A DNA stretch of 64,000 bases from Colletes latitarsis (lineage: Eukaryota; Arthropoda; Insecta; Hymenoptera; Colletidae), in assembly GCF_051014445.1 (NCBI RefSeq), contig NC_135134.1, positions 5,423,672-5,487,671 of the forward strand, given 5' to 3'. A program made the translations under genes and the position numbers. Below the pieces are notes generated by a model, which had not been told where the DNA came from, did not search any database, and saw only the letters and a program-made list of their open reading frames with translations. Of this stretch, positions 12,171 to 22,661 are shown one piece after another; within the stretch, counting starts at the first letter, position 1; the number at the start of each line of letters is the position of its first letter.

Positions 12171-15100
12171 ATGTCTGGGATAGGTCTGGGATATGCCCTC
12201 ATCAGTCTCATACTTTCGCGTTTTTCTCATACTTGATGGCCAGATCCTGGGCTTTTTCTGTTTTGGATCATGTAGTAATGTCGTACCACACTGAAACAGT
12301 CCATTAAACCTGGTTTCGATCAATACTTTAGAGAATAACGCATGGTACGTCTAGGTTAGGTCTGGGAATTGCTCTCATCTGGCTCGAGCTTTTGCATATT
12401 TATCATACTTGATGGCCAGATTCTGGGCTTTTTCTGGTTTGGATCACGTAGTAATGTGATGCCACACTGATACAGTCAGTTAAACCTGGTCTTGATAAAT
12501 ATTTTAGAGGATAACGCATGTTAGGTCTAGGTTAGGCCTGGGATTTGCCCTAATCGGGGTCATACCTTCGCAGTTTTAACATACATGTTGACCTGATCGA
12601 TGGTTTTTTCTGCTTTGGATAACGTAGCAAAGTGGTACCACACTGAAACAGTCCATTAAACCTGGTTTCGATCAATATTTTAGAGGATTACGCATGTTAG
12701 GTCTAGGTTAGGCCTGGGATTTGCACTCATGGGGCTCGTACTTTCGCGTTTTTCACATACTTGATGGCCAGATTCCGGACTTTTTCTGGTTTGGATCACG
12801 TAGTAATGTGGTACCACACTGAAACAGTTAATTAAACCTGGCTTCGATGAATATTTTAGTGGATATCGCATGTTATGTCTAGGTTAGGTCTAGGATTTGC
12901 CCCCGTCAGTCTCATACTTTCGCATTCATCACATACTTGTTGAACGGATCCTGGGTTTTGTCTGGTTTGTATCGCGTAGTAATGTGGTACCACACTGAAA
13001 CATTCAATTAAACCTGGTCTTGATAAATATTTTAGAGGATAACGCATGTTAGGTCTGGGTTAGGTCAAGGATTTGCCCCCATCGGGCTCATACTTTCGCA
13101 TATTTCTCATACTTCATGGCTAGATCCTGGGCTAATTCTGGATTGGATCACGTAGCAATGTGGTACCACACTGAAACGGTCAATTAAACCTGGTTTCTAT
13201 CAATATTCTAGAGGATAACGCATGTTATGTCTAGGTTAGGCCTGGGATTTGCTCTCATCAGGCTCGTACTTTCGCATATTTCTCATACTTGGTGGCCAGA
13301 TTCCGGGCTTTTGCTGGTTTGGATCACGTAGTAATGTGGGTACCACACTGAAACAGTTAATTAGACCTGGCTTCGATGAATATTTTAGAGGATAACGCAT
13401 GTTATGTCTAGGTTAGGTCTAGGATTTGCCCACGTCAGTCTCATACTTTCGCATTCTTCACATACTTGTTGAACAGATCCTGGGTTTTTTCTGCTTTGGA
13501 TAACGTAGTAATGTGGTACCACACTGAAACAGTCCATTAAACCTGGTTTCGATCAATATTTTAGAGGATTACGCATGTTAGGTCTAGGTTAGGCCTGGGA
13601 TTTGCACTCATGGGGCTCGTACTTTCGCGTTTTTCACATACTTGATGGCCAGATTCCGGGCTTTTTCTGGTTTGGATCACGTAGTAATGTGGTACCACAC
13701 TGAAACAGTTAATTAAACCTGGCTTCGATGAATATTTTAGTGGATATCGCATGTTATGTCTAGGTTAGGTCTAGGGATTTGCCCTCATCAGGGTCATATT
13801 TTCGCGTTTTTCACATACTTGTTCAACAGATCCCTGGCTTTTTCCGGTTTGGATCACGTAGTAATGTGGTACCACACTGAAAGAGTCCGTTAAACCTGGT
13901 TTCGATCAATATTTTAGAGGATAACGCAAGTTATGTCTGGGATAGGTGTGGGATTTGCCCTCATCAGGCTCATACTTTCGCGTTTTTCTCATACTTGATG
14001 GCCAGATCCTGGGCTTTTTCTAGTTTGGATCACGTAGTATTGTGGTACCACACTCAAACAGTTGATTAAACCTGGTTTCGATCAATATTTTATAGGATAA
14101 CGCAAGTTAGGTCTGGGATATGTCTGGGATTTGCCCTCATCAGGGTCATATTTTCGCGTTTCTCACATACTTGTTGACAGATCCCTCGCTTTTTCTGGTT
14201 AGGATCACGTACTAATGTGGTACCACACTGAAACAGTCCATTAAACCTGGTTTCGATCAATATTTTAGAGGATTACGCATGTTAGGTCTAGGTTATGCCT
14301 GGGATTTGCCCTCATCAGGGTCATACTTTCGCAGTTTAGCATACATGTTGACCTGATCGAGAGTTTTTTCTGCTTTGAATCGCGTAGTAAAGTGGTACCA
14401 CACTAAAACAGTCAATTAAACATGGTCTCGGTCAATATTTTAGAGGATAAGGCATGTTATGTCTAGGTTAGGCCTGGGATTTGCCCTCATCAGACTCATA
14501 CTTTCGCATACTTCACATACTTGTTGAACAGGTCCTGGGCTTTTTCTGGAGTGGATCACGTAGTAATGTGGGTACCACACTGAAACAGTTAATTAAACCT
14601 GGTTTCGATCAATATTTTAGAGGATAACGCAAGTTATGTCTGGGACAGGTCTGGGATTTGCCCTCATCAGTCTCATACTTTCGCGTCTTTCTCATACTTG
14701 ATGGCCAGATCCTGGACTTTTTCTAGTTTGGATCAGGTAGTAACGTGGTACCACACTGAAGCAGTCCACTAAACCTGGTTTCGATCAATATTTTAGAGGA
14801 TAAGGCATGTTATGTGTAGGTTAGGCCTGGGATTTGCCCTCATCACACTCATACTTTCGCATACTTCACACACTTGTTGAACAGATCCTGGGCTTTTTCT
14901 GGATTGGATCACGTAGTAATGTGGGTACCACACTGAAACAGTTGATTAAACCTGGTATCGATCAATATTTTAGAGGATAACGCAAGTTATGTCTGGGATA
15001 GGTCTGGGATTTGCCCTCATCAGCCTCATACTTCCGCATTCTTCACATACCTGTTGAACGGATCCATGCCTTTTTCTGGTTTGGATCACGTAGTAATGTG

Positions 15101-15396
15101 GTACCACACTGAAAGTGTCCGTTAAACCAGGTTTCGATCAATATTTTAGAGGATAACGCAAGTTATGTCTGGGATAGGTGTGGGATTTGCCCTCATCAGG
15201 CTCATACTTTCGCGTTTTTCTCATACTTGATGGCCAGATCCTGGGCTTTTTCTAGTTTGGATCACGTAGTATTGTGGTACCACACTAAAACAGTTGATTA
15301 AACCTGGTTTCGATCAATATTTTATAGGATAACGCAAGTTAGGTCTGGGATACGTCTGGGATTTGCCCTCATCAGGGGTCATATTTTCGCGTTTCT

Positions 15397-15401
15397 CACA
15401 T
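15397..15401 (+). repeat. Target-site duplication, left copy (CACAT)
   Basis: CACAT directly precedes the 5' LTR and is repeated directly after the 3' LTR at 25256-25260. Five bases is a usual length for BEL/Pao integration. Confidence 0.95.
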
Positions 15402-15863
15402 TGTTTAAATATCGCGTTAATTCGACGTATTTTCGAGTAAAATATAATTCGTCACCCGGTATTGTTTTTCGGCGTACGTAAGACCAGAGGTACCTCGGTC
15501 GTCGTGTCCGCTACGCGAAAACAGTACGGGATAGAAAAACAGCCGCTCTCGGGTTTTTTTCGAGACCTCACGCGATCGATCACGTAACGCTCAATTTCGA
15601 AACGAAAGTTTCGACGCGCGTGTCTAGAGAAGGTACGACAATTTTGTATTAGACAAAGACGGACTCAAAAAACGTTCACAGCGCCGCTCTACGGAGGTTT
15701 CACCCTTCGAGCGAACATTTTGACTGTCCGTGCTCGTCTGTCACTCTTAATCTGGAACCGGCAGGGAGCACATGGGCATACGACCCCGCTCCTCGGGCAT
15801 TCCATAGTTCTCGAATAGTTACGAGTCACTCGAACTTTTCGAATAAATTCTGAACGTGGAATA

Positions 15864-15920
15864 GGAAGGACTCCATACGAGAACGGATTGTAAAAACAAT
15901 CTTTTACCGTGACTCCTTCC
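15864..15920. promoter_or_regulatory. LTR U3 hairpin 1
   Basis: Arms GGAAGGACTC (15864-15873) and GACTCCTTCC (15911-15920) pair at 9 of 10 positions. An inner ATTGT/ACAAT stem lies between them. It is a diverged sister of hairpin 2 and is also present in the 3' LTR at 24041-24097. A regulatory role is inferred from its position upstream of the presumed start site. Confidence 0.5.
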
Positions 15921-15960
15921 GTAACCCGTTCACAATTTAAATTAAAAAATCGTAAACGAG

Positions 15961-16017
15961 GAAAGGAATCGAATACGAGGACGGATTGTGAATCAATCTC
16001 TTCCCGTGATTCCTTTC
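15961..16017. promoter_or_regulatory. LTR U3 hairpin 2
   Basis: Arms GAAAGGAATC (15961-15970) and GATTCCTTTC (16008-16017) are perfect reverse complements. The span is 57 bp, the same as hairpin 1, and both share an ACGGATTGT core. The second LTR has it at 24138-24194. It looks like a tandemly duplicated, independently drifting palindromic element. Confidence 0.5.
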
Positions 16018-16407
16018 GCAACTCGGTGTAATTCGATAAAGATCAGGTCGGGTTTCGACCAGATCAAAGCGACTGTAGAATTTCGTGAATTATAATCCGA
16101 AATTCCCATTCAGCGGTGGCTATAGTCCACATCAGTCTGACATCAGACACGTATCGCTGCAATCAGAGGTCGTGTCCGAGGTTTCGAATTTGAATCTCGA
16201 ACCTCTCGACTGTCGAACGGTGCAAACCCACCCTTAGGGGCCTTCGTGGCGTGCATACCCTGGGTGGTATTACCGTCCTCCAGTCGGTGTTCGGGACAAT
16301 ACTTGAGTTCCGGCATCCGGCGACCAGCTAGAGCGCTGTTCAATCATCGCCAGTGTGTACGGACCCTGTGCGTAGAACCGCTCAGTATAGCGCCGTGGTG
16401 TACGCAC

Positions 16408-16419
16408 TATAATTATAAG
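16408..16419 (+). promoter_or_regulatory. Candidate LTR TATA box
   Basis: TATAATTATAAG is the clearest TATA-like stretch in the LTR. It would place transcription start near 16440-16455, where CACAGT resembles a weak initiator. The polyadenylation signals lie downstream of it, as LTR replication requires. The start site itself cannot be fixed from sequence. Confidence 0.4.
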
Positions 16420-16497
16420 TCGCTGCATGCGCTGTAAAGGTGCTGCACCACACAGTGCCCGTACGCATTACGAGGACGATAAACGGCCGAGGAGCAG

Positions 16498-16794
16498 GTA
16501 AATAGTTGGAGCCTTACAACCTCCCTCTGTTAACCTCTCCGGCGACAGTCGAAATTAGCAGTCGGGAAAAATCGAGATCGATTCTCGTCTCCCAAATCTG
16601 CAATCAAACGTTTCCTGGTTTAAAGGGAACGTTCACACATACAGTCCACTAGCTTAGCTGCGTAACGCGGCGGCCGAGTTCCCCGCTCGCAAGTGCGACA
16701 AGCACAACCAAGAGCGCGTGAACCTTAGAACGAGACGGACAACGTGACTCACGTTACTCGATATTTACGCATAGTCTCGTCTCTTTTGTTTCAG
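16498..16794 (+). other. Candidate intron in the LTR leader
   Basis: A donor CAG|GTAAAT (GT at 16498) and a strong acceptor with pyrimidine tract TCTCTTTTGTTTCAG (AG ends at 16794) bracket 297 nt downstream of the candidate TATA box. If used, the leader would be shortened before the Gag-Pol start at 17202. This is only a splice-site reading by eye. Confidence 0.3.
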
Positions 16795-16932
16795 GATAGA
16801 GCAACGCGAACCGCCGAACGGAGACGGCCCATCGGCGGGGTTTTTTCTGGCCAGACGCCGGCCAGACGTCCAGGCGGTTCGAGTTAAAGTTAAGAGTTTG
16901 TGTTTTGTGTTCGTCCTGACAAAACTGTGCAA

Positions 16933-16974
16933 AATAAACGGCTTCGTCGACAATTCGGCGAAGCGAAAAATAAA
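16933..16974 (+). terminator. Polyadenylation signals in the 5' LTR
   Basis: AATAAA occurs at 16933-16938 and 16969-16974. The functional copies for full-length transcripts would be those in the 3' LTR at 25110-25115 and 25146-25151. Confidence 0.55.
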
Positions 16975-17081
16975 ACTAACGTGCAATTACTACATTTCCA
17001 ACGTCCTTTCCCTCGTGATCCGGACCTCCGTTAGACGAGGCGTTCAAGTAAAATATTTGAAACCTCCCTATTCTAACATAA

Positions 17082-17100
17082 GGTCCTTCGAGCCGGATTT
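17082..17100 (+). other. Primer binding site, tRNA-Tyr type
   Basis: GGTCCTTCGAGCCGGATTT lies 3 nt after the 5' LTR. It is complementary to the 3' end of eukaryotic tRNA-Tyr as I recall it (acceptor and T-arm side ending CGAAGGACC). The position pairing with the terminal A of CCA is A here, not T. Minus-strand DNA synthesis would be primed at this site. Confidence 0.7.
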
Positions 17101-17201
17101 AAACGAGGTTATTGGACCAGGAAAAGGTGCACGATCGTACACGTGTGGAATTACCCACGTAAGAGGTTATTTCGAGCGGTTTTATCCTCGAAAATCCAAC
17201 T
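17101..17201 (+). other. Untranslated leader between primer site and Gag-Pol
   Basis: About 100 nt with no recognisable domain. The in-frame ATG at 17202 follows in the context CCAACTATGGCG. Packaging signals of such elements usually lie in this kind of region, but none can be identified by eye. Confidence 0.4.
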
Positions 17202-20200
17202 ATGGCGGTAGCTAAACAAGCCACGTGGTCGGAGCTCGATGATCACATCGATGCCTTGACCGAGGGTGCATACCGACTCAATAAGTTGGGCATTAACCTC
17301 AAGAAGAAGGGAAAAGCGAGCTACTCGGTACGAGGCCTTGAGGAAAAGCTCGAGTTTGCCAAAAACTTATGGAGGGAACTCACAGATCGGTACTCGGCTG
17401 TACGGAAATTAGTACAGCCAGCGCAAAGGCAGGAATACGAATTCTTTAAACAGAACGGTATGGCCACTGCCGAAAACGACTATCACGATTTCGTGGAATT
17501 CGTAAGCGCTGAGATAGAACGACTCGCCGGGGATCCAAAACCGGCGGCGTCGGAAGCTCAATGCAGTATACCGATCGAGCTCCCAAAACAAAGATTACCA
17601 AAATTCGGAGGGGATCCTCGAGAGTGGGAACACTTCGAGGATCTGTTCACCTCCGGGGTGATCAATAATGCATGGTTGTCCGATGTACAAAAACTGCATC
17701 ATTTAAACGCATGCTTAGAAGGACCGGCTCTGGCGACGATTTCGTCTATAGAAATCGTCGGTCGCAATTTCCCGGAAGCGTGGAAAAAGCTCAAGAGCAA
17801 ATTCGGTCTCCCACGTCTAGTAACGGGAAAACTACTAGACAAACTTCTGTACATGAACCCCATCGATCTAAATGATCTAGCTAGTATGCAGCAGATCACG
17901 GTGGATTGCACAGAAGCCCTCGCTGCCCTCCGGAAAAAGGGAACCCCAGAACAGCTGGTAGAATGGCTACTAGCGCACTGGGCGAAGCAACATTTCACCC
18001 CTGAAATGGAGTTGAAATGGCAGAGGACACTAGGCAGCTCGCCCGACTATCCTACGTTCGAGGACGTAAGGAGGTTCGTGGAACGAGAATCGTGCGCTCT
18101 GCTTTCCATGACCGAGGAGCGGCGGAATGCAGCCTTAGGGCTTTCAACCAAAAATGCACGAAATACGAAGGCCACTCGGGTTTCCGGTGACGCCTCCAAA
18201 CACGTGCGCAGTCATAATGCTGTCCTAGACCACATCCGGGCGGAAAAACCCCGGGAAACGAGTCACGACAACAGGCAGGTTGGAACTACGTCAACAAAGT
18301 CGTGTGGATTCTGTACAGGGCCGCACAAGTTGACGAATTGCGACAACTTCATGCGATTGACTGCAAAAATGCGCAGTCAATACGTAAAACGTAGTCGGTG
18401 GTGCATACAATGCTTGGGCACCACCCATACGGTAATGAAGTGCAAAAGCCCCACGGCGTGCACGAGGTGCAGCGGAAAACACCATACCCTGCTGCACTTC
18501 GAAATATCACGGGAGCCTCAGAATAATCAGCCGGTATCGGAAACCGAGTACGGCGATAAAGAGGAAAGGCGGTCAGAAGCCCCACCCCGGCGGCCTGGAA
18601 AATTCAGGCCAAAAGGAAAAACCTCGCCGAGCGCCAACACACCGAAAGCCACGACGTCGCACTGTACGACATTCGGTACACATGTACCGAGGCCCGTGTT
18701 GTTGGCTACGGCTCGAGTGCGAGTGTATGGAAAACACGGTGCGTCGCGAATCGCGCGCGCACTGCTCGATCAAGGTTCGGAAACTTCCTTCATTTCCGCG
18801 AGTTTGGTGAATGACCTCAAACTCGCACGAAGGAAAACTCCAGCCACGGTAACGGGCTTGGGAGGAAAACGAACAGACGCGATCAAATATAGCGTCGGAA
18901 TGAACCTCAGCGCGAAGGAAGATAGGAAACCGACATGTACGGTCGACGCGTACGTCGTGCCTCGAATCACGACCTACGCAACGTCGTCCAAAAAAACGCT
19001 CGGCTACGAAGCGTTTCGGGACCTACCTCTCGCCGATTCCGACGTCACAGCTGATCAAAACATTGAGATTTTGATCGGCGCCGACTTATACGCGCAGATT
19101 CTGCGTCCGGGATTCCGCCGCGTAACAGCGGAAGGTCCGATAGCCCAAGAGACTGCGTTCGGCTGGGTAATCTCCGGGCCGATAAGTGCAGCGGGCGCAA
19201 CCCCGAATACAGTACGGACGTTGCATTGCACCGTACTCGAATCGCTGGATCAAGCGATTCGGAAATTCTGGGAATCGGAAGAAATTCCCGCGACGCCACT
19301 GCGTACAAAGGCAGAGGAAGAGTGCGAAGCATTCTTCCGAAAAACCGTCGTCCGTAACGAGACTGGGAGGTTTCTAGTACGACTCCCCTTCAATTGCCCG
19401 AGACCGGAAGAAGCGTTGGGAAATTCATTCCATATCGCGCTCTCCGCTCTCGCAAGGCTGCGAAGGAAACTAGAAACAAATCCGACCCTGGGTCAAGAAT
19501 ACTCGGAGTTTTTAACCGAGTACGAGTCCCTTGGTCATATGGCTCGTATCGAGCCCATCGACCGAACTAGACTCTACATACCCCATAGAGCGGTCGTCCG
19601 TACGGACAGTACGACCACGAAACTACGGGTCGTATTCAATGCGACCAGTAGGACGACTGGAGGTCGCTCCCTAAACGACATCCTACACGTAGGTCCGAAA
19701 TTACAAAACGATATCACCTCGGTATTAACGAGGTGGCGTGTGTACGAATACGTGTTAGTGGCCGACATTGAGAAAATGTTTCGACAGATTCTCGTCGCCC
19801 CACAGGATCGTCGATTCCAATGCATCGTGTGGTGTGCACCCGAAACCGAACAGCTGCAAGCGTTCGAACTAAATACCGTCACATACGGAACGGCGTGCGC
19901 CCCATACTTATCGATGCGTACCCTTCTCGAATTAAAGGAGCAGGATGGGAGAAAATTTCCCTTAGCCGCCCCGATTCTCGAGAAGGACATTTACGTCGAT
20001 GATGTATTCATGGGAGCACCGGACAAACCCTTGCTGGAGGAAATCCGCACGCAAGTGTGTGACCTTCTGCAAGGAGGTGGGTTTCAGCTGAGAAAGTGGG
20101 CTGGAAATTCGCCACAGTTGCTGCGAAACATCCCCCACAGCGCTCACTCCCACGCCGTGGACCTCACCCTGTTCGAGGATTCCGAACTAAAAGTGCTTGG

Positions 20201-22583
20201 TCTACGATGGATTCCGTCTGGAGATTATTTCTATTTCAATCTCCAACGGTTTCAACCGTCGGCATCACCGATGACAAAGAGAAATTTGTTTTCGGAAATT
20301 GCCAAACTCTTCGATCCGCTCGGCTGGTTATCACCCGTCGTAATACGCGCAAAGATTTTAATGCAGTCCCAGTGGCTGGAGAAAATCCAGTGGGACGACC
20401 AAATCTCCGCGAATACGCAGAAAACGTGGAATACGTTCTGCACGGATTGGAGTAGTTTAAAGGAACTAAAAATTCCAAGATGGATACGTTATGGAGCAGA
20501 TACCGCGACCGTGGAGTTGCACGGATTCTGCGATGCCTCCCTCGCAGCCTACTCTGCCGTCACGTATTTACGCGTGACGACAACGAGCAATGAAGTCTTT
20601 TCGACATTGATAATGGCAAAAACGCGAGTGGCTCCAATTAAAACGCAGTCCATCCCCGTCCTGGAATTAAACGGGGCTGTACTCCTCTCCGAGCTTGTGA
20701 TGCACGTAAAGCGGTCCCTTCCGATGAAGCTGGACCGCATAATCTGCTGGACAGATTCTACAATTGCACTCGCTTGGCTGAGAAAGCATGCATCGACATG
20801 GAAGGTTTTAATCGCCAACCGTGTCTCCAAAATCCAAACTATGCTCCCAAACGCTGAATGGTATCACGTTCCCACACGCTCAAATCCCGCAGATTTAAAT
20901 TCGCGTGGAGTAGAAGCTGCGGAACTTATTCAGTCGGAGCTATGGATTTCAGGGCCGACGTGGCTTCGACTGGCGGAAGAAAGTTGGCCGAAAATGCCCG
21001 CTTCAATCGAGACCGAGGAGGGTAAACGCGTATCGCATACCCTCGTAGCAACTCCGGAAAAGGAATGGGATTTTGTATTCCGATTTTCTGAATGGAGTAA
21101 ACTACTACGCGTCACCGCCTACTGCCTTCGGTTCCGAAGGGAGTGGGACGGGGAACGCCGGTCATTCGACGCCAAAATTATCGAAGCCTCGGAAATACGG
21201 CGTGCAACGGAAAGGATTGCACGCTACTTGCAACGCACGCACTTTGCAGACGAATACCAATGCTTAAAAAAGCAACGGGAAATCCCTGCAAAATCTCCAT
21301 TAAAAAGCCTAAACCCCTTCCTCGACGACCGAGATGTCTTAAGAGTGGGTGGAAGGTTGGAGAATGCGGCACTCGCATGGGAGACCAAACACCCAATAAT
21401 TCTGCCGAAACATCATGTTTCAAACATGATAATCAGGCAATGTCACGTGAATACGTTGCACGGGGGTCTGCAATTAACCATGTACACGGTGAGACAGAAA
21501 TTCTGGATCATCGGCGCTCGTAATGCGGCGCGGACGGTTATCCACAAATGCATGCGATGCGTGAGATGGAAAGCAACCACCTCCACGCAAATAATGCAGG
21601 ATTTAATACCAGAACGCAGCCGCCCTGCACGACCTTTCTCGAACTGCGGAGTAGATTACGCTGGACCGTACAAGGTCCGCGATTCCGCCGGTCGAGGGAA
21701 AACGGCTCACAAAGCTTACATAGCAGTTTTTATCTGTTTCGCTACAAGAGCCGTGCATATCGAACTCGTTCACGATTATTCAACGAGTGCGTTCTTGGCC
21801 GCCTTAGAACGATTCATCGCCCGTCGAGGAGTTCCGTCCTGCATATGCAGTGACAACGGGACAAATTTCGTCGGAGCGGATCGAGAATTGAGAGAGCATT
21901 TCAACCTCGTGTATAATACACAGGAAATGCGAAATACGTGCGGCCAGAAAGGCATTCGGTGGAAATTTAATCCACCTAGTGCACCACACTTCGGCGGTAT
22001 GCAAGAAGCCGGTGTGAAATCGGTGAAACATCACCTGAAACGCATACTCGGTAATTTCGCGCCAACAAGCGAAGAAATGCAGACATTGCTCTGCAAGATC
22101 GAAGCGAGCCTAAATTCTCGACCGATCGCCGCTTTAAGCGATAACCCGGAGGATTATGCACCTCTCACACCGGGCCACTTTTTAATCGGAAGTCCGGTAA
22201 ACGCACTTCCGGTCGAGACCGTGGAAAATGAAAACCTCTCGCGGCTGACGCGATGGAGGGTGATTCAAAAATTCCACGAGCAACTCTGGAGGCATTGGAC
22301 GCGTGATTATCTCACGCACCTCCAGAACCGCTTTAAGTGGCGTACCGCCCAATTGCAGCTACAACCAAACGATTTGGTATTAGTGCAAAACCCCCTCTTA
22401 CCCCCCAATCAATGGGAAATGGGAAGAATAGAGGAAACATTCCCGGGTAAGGATAGGCACGTACGGGTTGTAAAAGTACGCACAGCTACTTCCACCTACA
22501 CACGACCAATCACACGTCTGTGTAAATTGCCCGTGGAACAGTCGACGCCGTCAATAAACGAAGACGACGCTACCGGGACATAA
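17202..22583 (+). CDS. BEL/Pao Gag-Pol polyprotein (1793 aa, intact)
   Basis: A single uninterrupted frame. Residues 1-120 are charged and helical. About 127-290 resemble the DUF1759 Gag region (starts LPKQRLPKFGGDPREW). Three zinc-binding clusters follow: C368-C371-H375-C380, a canonical CX2CX4HX4C at C401-C404-H409-C414, and C420-C423-H428-H432. The pepsin-like protease has LLDQGSE with D523. Reverse transcriptase shows D855 in ADIEKMF and YVDD at 931-934. RNase H shows D1111, E1155, D1185 and D1231. Integrase has an HHCC finger (H1415, H1420, C1450, C1453) and a catalytic triad D1485, D1551, E1602 (GGMQE), then a basic C-terminal DUF5641-like end. No frameshift separates gag from pol, which is usual for BEL/Pao. 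All catalytic residues I can locate are present, so it appears functional. The protein would copy element RNA into DNA in cytoplasmic particles and insert it in the nucleus. Confidence 0.96.
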   Translation: MAVAKQATWSELDDHIDALTEGAYRLNKLGINLKKKGKASYSVRGLEEKLEFAKNLWRELTDRYSAVRKLVQPAQRQEYEFFKQNGMATAENDYHDFVEFVSAEIERLAGDPKPAASEAQCSIPIELPKQRLPKFGGDPREWEHFEDLFTSGVINNAWLSDVQKLHHLNACLEGPALATISSIEIVGRNFPEAWKKLKSKFGLPRLVTGKLLDKLLYMNPIDLNDLASMQQITVDCTEALAALRKKGTPEQLVEWLLAHWAKQHFTPEMELKWQRTLGSSPDYPTFEDVRRFVERESCALLSMTEERRNAALGLSTKNARNTKATRVSGDASKHVRSHNAVLDHIRAEKPRETSHDNRQVGTTSTKSCGFCTGPHKLTNCDNFMRLTAKMRSQYVKRSRWCIQCLGTTHTVMKCKSPTACTRCSGKHHTLLHFEISREPQNNQPVSETEYGDKEERRSEAPPRRPGKFRPKGKTSPSANTPKATTSHCTTFGTHVPRPVLLATARVRVYGKHGASRIARALLDQGSETSFISASLVNDLKLARRKTPATVTGLGGKRTDAIKYSVGMNLSAKEDRKPTCTVDAYVVPRITTYATSSKKTLGYEAFRDLPLADSDVTADQNIEILIGADLYAQILRPGFRRVTAEGPIAQETAFGWVISGPISAAGATPNTVRTLHCTVLESLDQAIRKFWESEEIPATPLRTKAEEECEAFFRKTVVRNETGRFLVRLPFNCPRPEEALGNSFHIALSALARLRRKLETNPTLGQEYSEFLTEYESLGHMARIEPIDRTRLYIPHRAVVRTDSTTTKLRVVFNATSRTTGGRSLNDILHVGPKLQNDITSVLTRWRVYEYVLVADIEKMFRQILVAPQDRRFQCIVWCAPETEQLQAFELNTVTYGTACAPYLSMRTLLELKEQDGRKFPLAAPILEKDIYVDDVFMGAPDKPLLEEIRTQVCDLLQGGGFQLRKWAGNSPQLLRNIPHSAHSHAVDLTLFEDSELKVLGLRWIPSGDYFYFNLQRFQPSASPMTKRNLFSEIAKLFDPLGWLSPVVIRAKILMQSQWLEKIQWDDQISANTQKTWNTFCTDWSSLKELKIPRWIRYGADTATVELHGFCDASLAAYSAVTYLRVTTTSNEVFSTLIMAKTRVAPIKTQSIPVLELNGAVLLSELVMHVKRSLPMKLDRIICWTDSTIALAWLRKHASTWKVLIANRVSKIQTMLPNAEWYHVPTRSNPADLNSRGVEAAELIQSELWISGPTWLRLAEESWPKMPASIETEEGKRVSHTLVATPEKEWDFVFRFSEWSKLLRVTAYCLRFRREWDGERRSFDAKIIEASEIRRATERIARYLQRTHFADEYQCLKKQREIPAKSPLKSLNPFLDDRDVLRVGGRLENAALAWETKHPIILPKHHVSNMIIRQCHVNTLHGGLQLTMYTVRQKFWIIGARNAARTVIHKCMRCVRWKATTSTQIMQDLIPERSRPARPFSNCGVDYAGPYKVRDSAGRGKTAHKAYIAVFICFATRAVHIELVHDYSTSAFLAALERFIARRGVPSCICSDNGTNFVGADRELREHFNLVYNTQEMRNTCGQKGIRWKFNPPSAPHFGGMQEAGVKSVKHHLKRILGNFAPTSEEMQTLLCKIEASLNSRPIAALSDNPEDYAPLTPGHFLIGSPVNALPVETVENENLSRLTRWRVIQKFHEQLWRHWTRDYLTHLQNRFKWRTAQLQLQPNDLVLVQNPLLPPNQWEMGRIEETFPGKDRHVRVVKVRTATSTYTRPITRLCKLPVEQSTPSINEDDATGT

Positions 22584-22632
22584 GAAATCCCGAATTCCGC
22601 GGTACAAAGAAACAAGAATGTGGTAACCGCTG

Positions 22633-22661
22633 GTGGTAATAACAACGATGTTGATTACCAC
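22633..22661. promoter_or_regulatory. Hairpin in the inter-ORF spacer
   Basis: GTGGTAAT (22633-22640) and ATTACCAC (22654-22661) are perfect reverse complements. The loop holds a further CAAC/GTTG pairing. It lies 50 nt after the Gag-Pol stop. Its role is unknown. Confidence 0.5.

Larger units (their letters stand above)
1..15401 (+). repeat. Tandem satellite array, ~176-bp monomer, left part
   Basis: Head-to-tail monomers of about 176 bp fill this stretch without inversion and continue beyond the left edge of the window. In order, each monomer has: a telomere-like box (two 11-mers near TTAGGTCTGGG); a conserved GGATTTGCCCTCATCAG block; CATACTTTCGCAT; a variable cassette of about 25 bp; AGATCCTGGGCTTTTTCTGG; TTGGATCACGTAGTAATG; a 12-bp dyad TGTGGTACCACA; TTAAACCTGGTTTCGATCAA; and TATTTTAGAGGATAACGCAT. 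The length is close to a nucleosome repeat and is not a multiple of three, so no frame persists across monomers. No gene is visible. The family is unknown to me. A centromeric, pericentromeric or subtelomeric role is inference. Confidence 0.97.
11094..15401 (+). repeat. Satellite block C: source segment of duplicated blocks
   Basis: Mixed monomers. The part from about 10.2 to 12.0 kb recurs right of the retrotransposon at a shift of 15495. The part from about 12.0 to 15.09 kb recurs at a shift of 15847; the 352-bp difference is two extra monomers near 27.48-27.84 kb. The segment from about 11412 is also repeated from about 15110 up to the insertion point at a shift of 3698 (21 monomers). No gene is visible. 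Confidence 0.85.
15402..17078 (+). repeat. 5' LTR of the BEL/Pao element (1677 bp)
   Basis: It begins TGTTTAAATATCGCG and ends CCCTATTCTAACA. It matches 23579-25255 base for base at a shift of 8177 except for one substitution at 15738 that I could find. Candidate landmarks are two 57-bp hairpins (15864-15920, 15961-16017), an inverted repeat at 16178-16205, an AT-rich TATA-like stretch at 16408-16419, an AP-1-like TGACTCA at 16745-16751, and AATAAA at 16933 and 16969. This suggests U3 to about 16445, R to about 16990 and then a short U5. It is long for a BEL/Pao LTR. The 110-codon minus-strand frame at 15689-16021 falls within U3 and shows no coding features. Confidence 0.95.

Noticed and set aside
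1..15401. CRISPR-like array
   Set aside because: The repeats are contiguous 176-bp monomers with no unique spacers, and the context is eukaryotic.
15689..16021. 110-codon minus-strand frame in the LTR, repeated at 23866-24198
   Set aside because: It lies within U3 and covers the hairpin repeats. It has no domain and no coding-like pattern; its duplication is only the LTR duplication.
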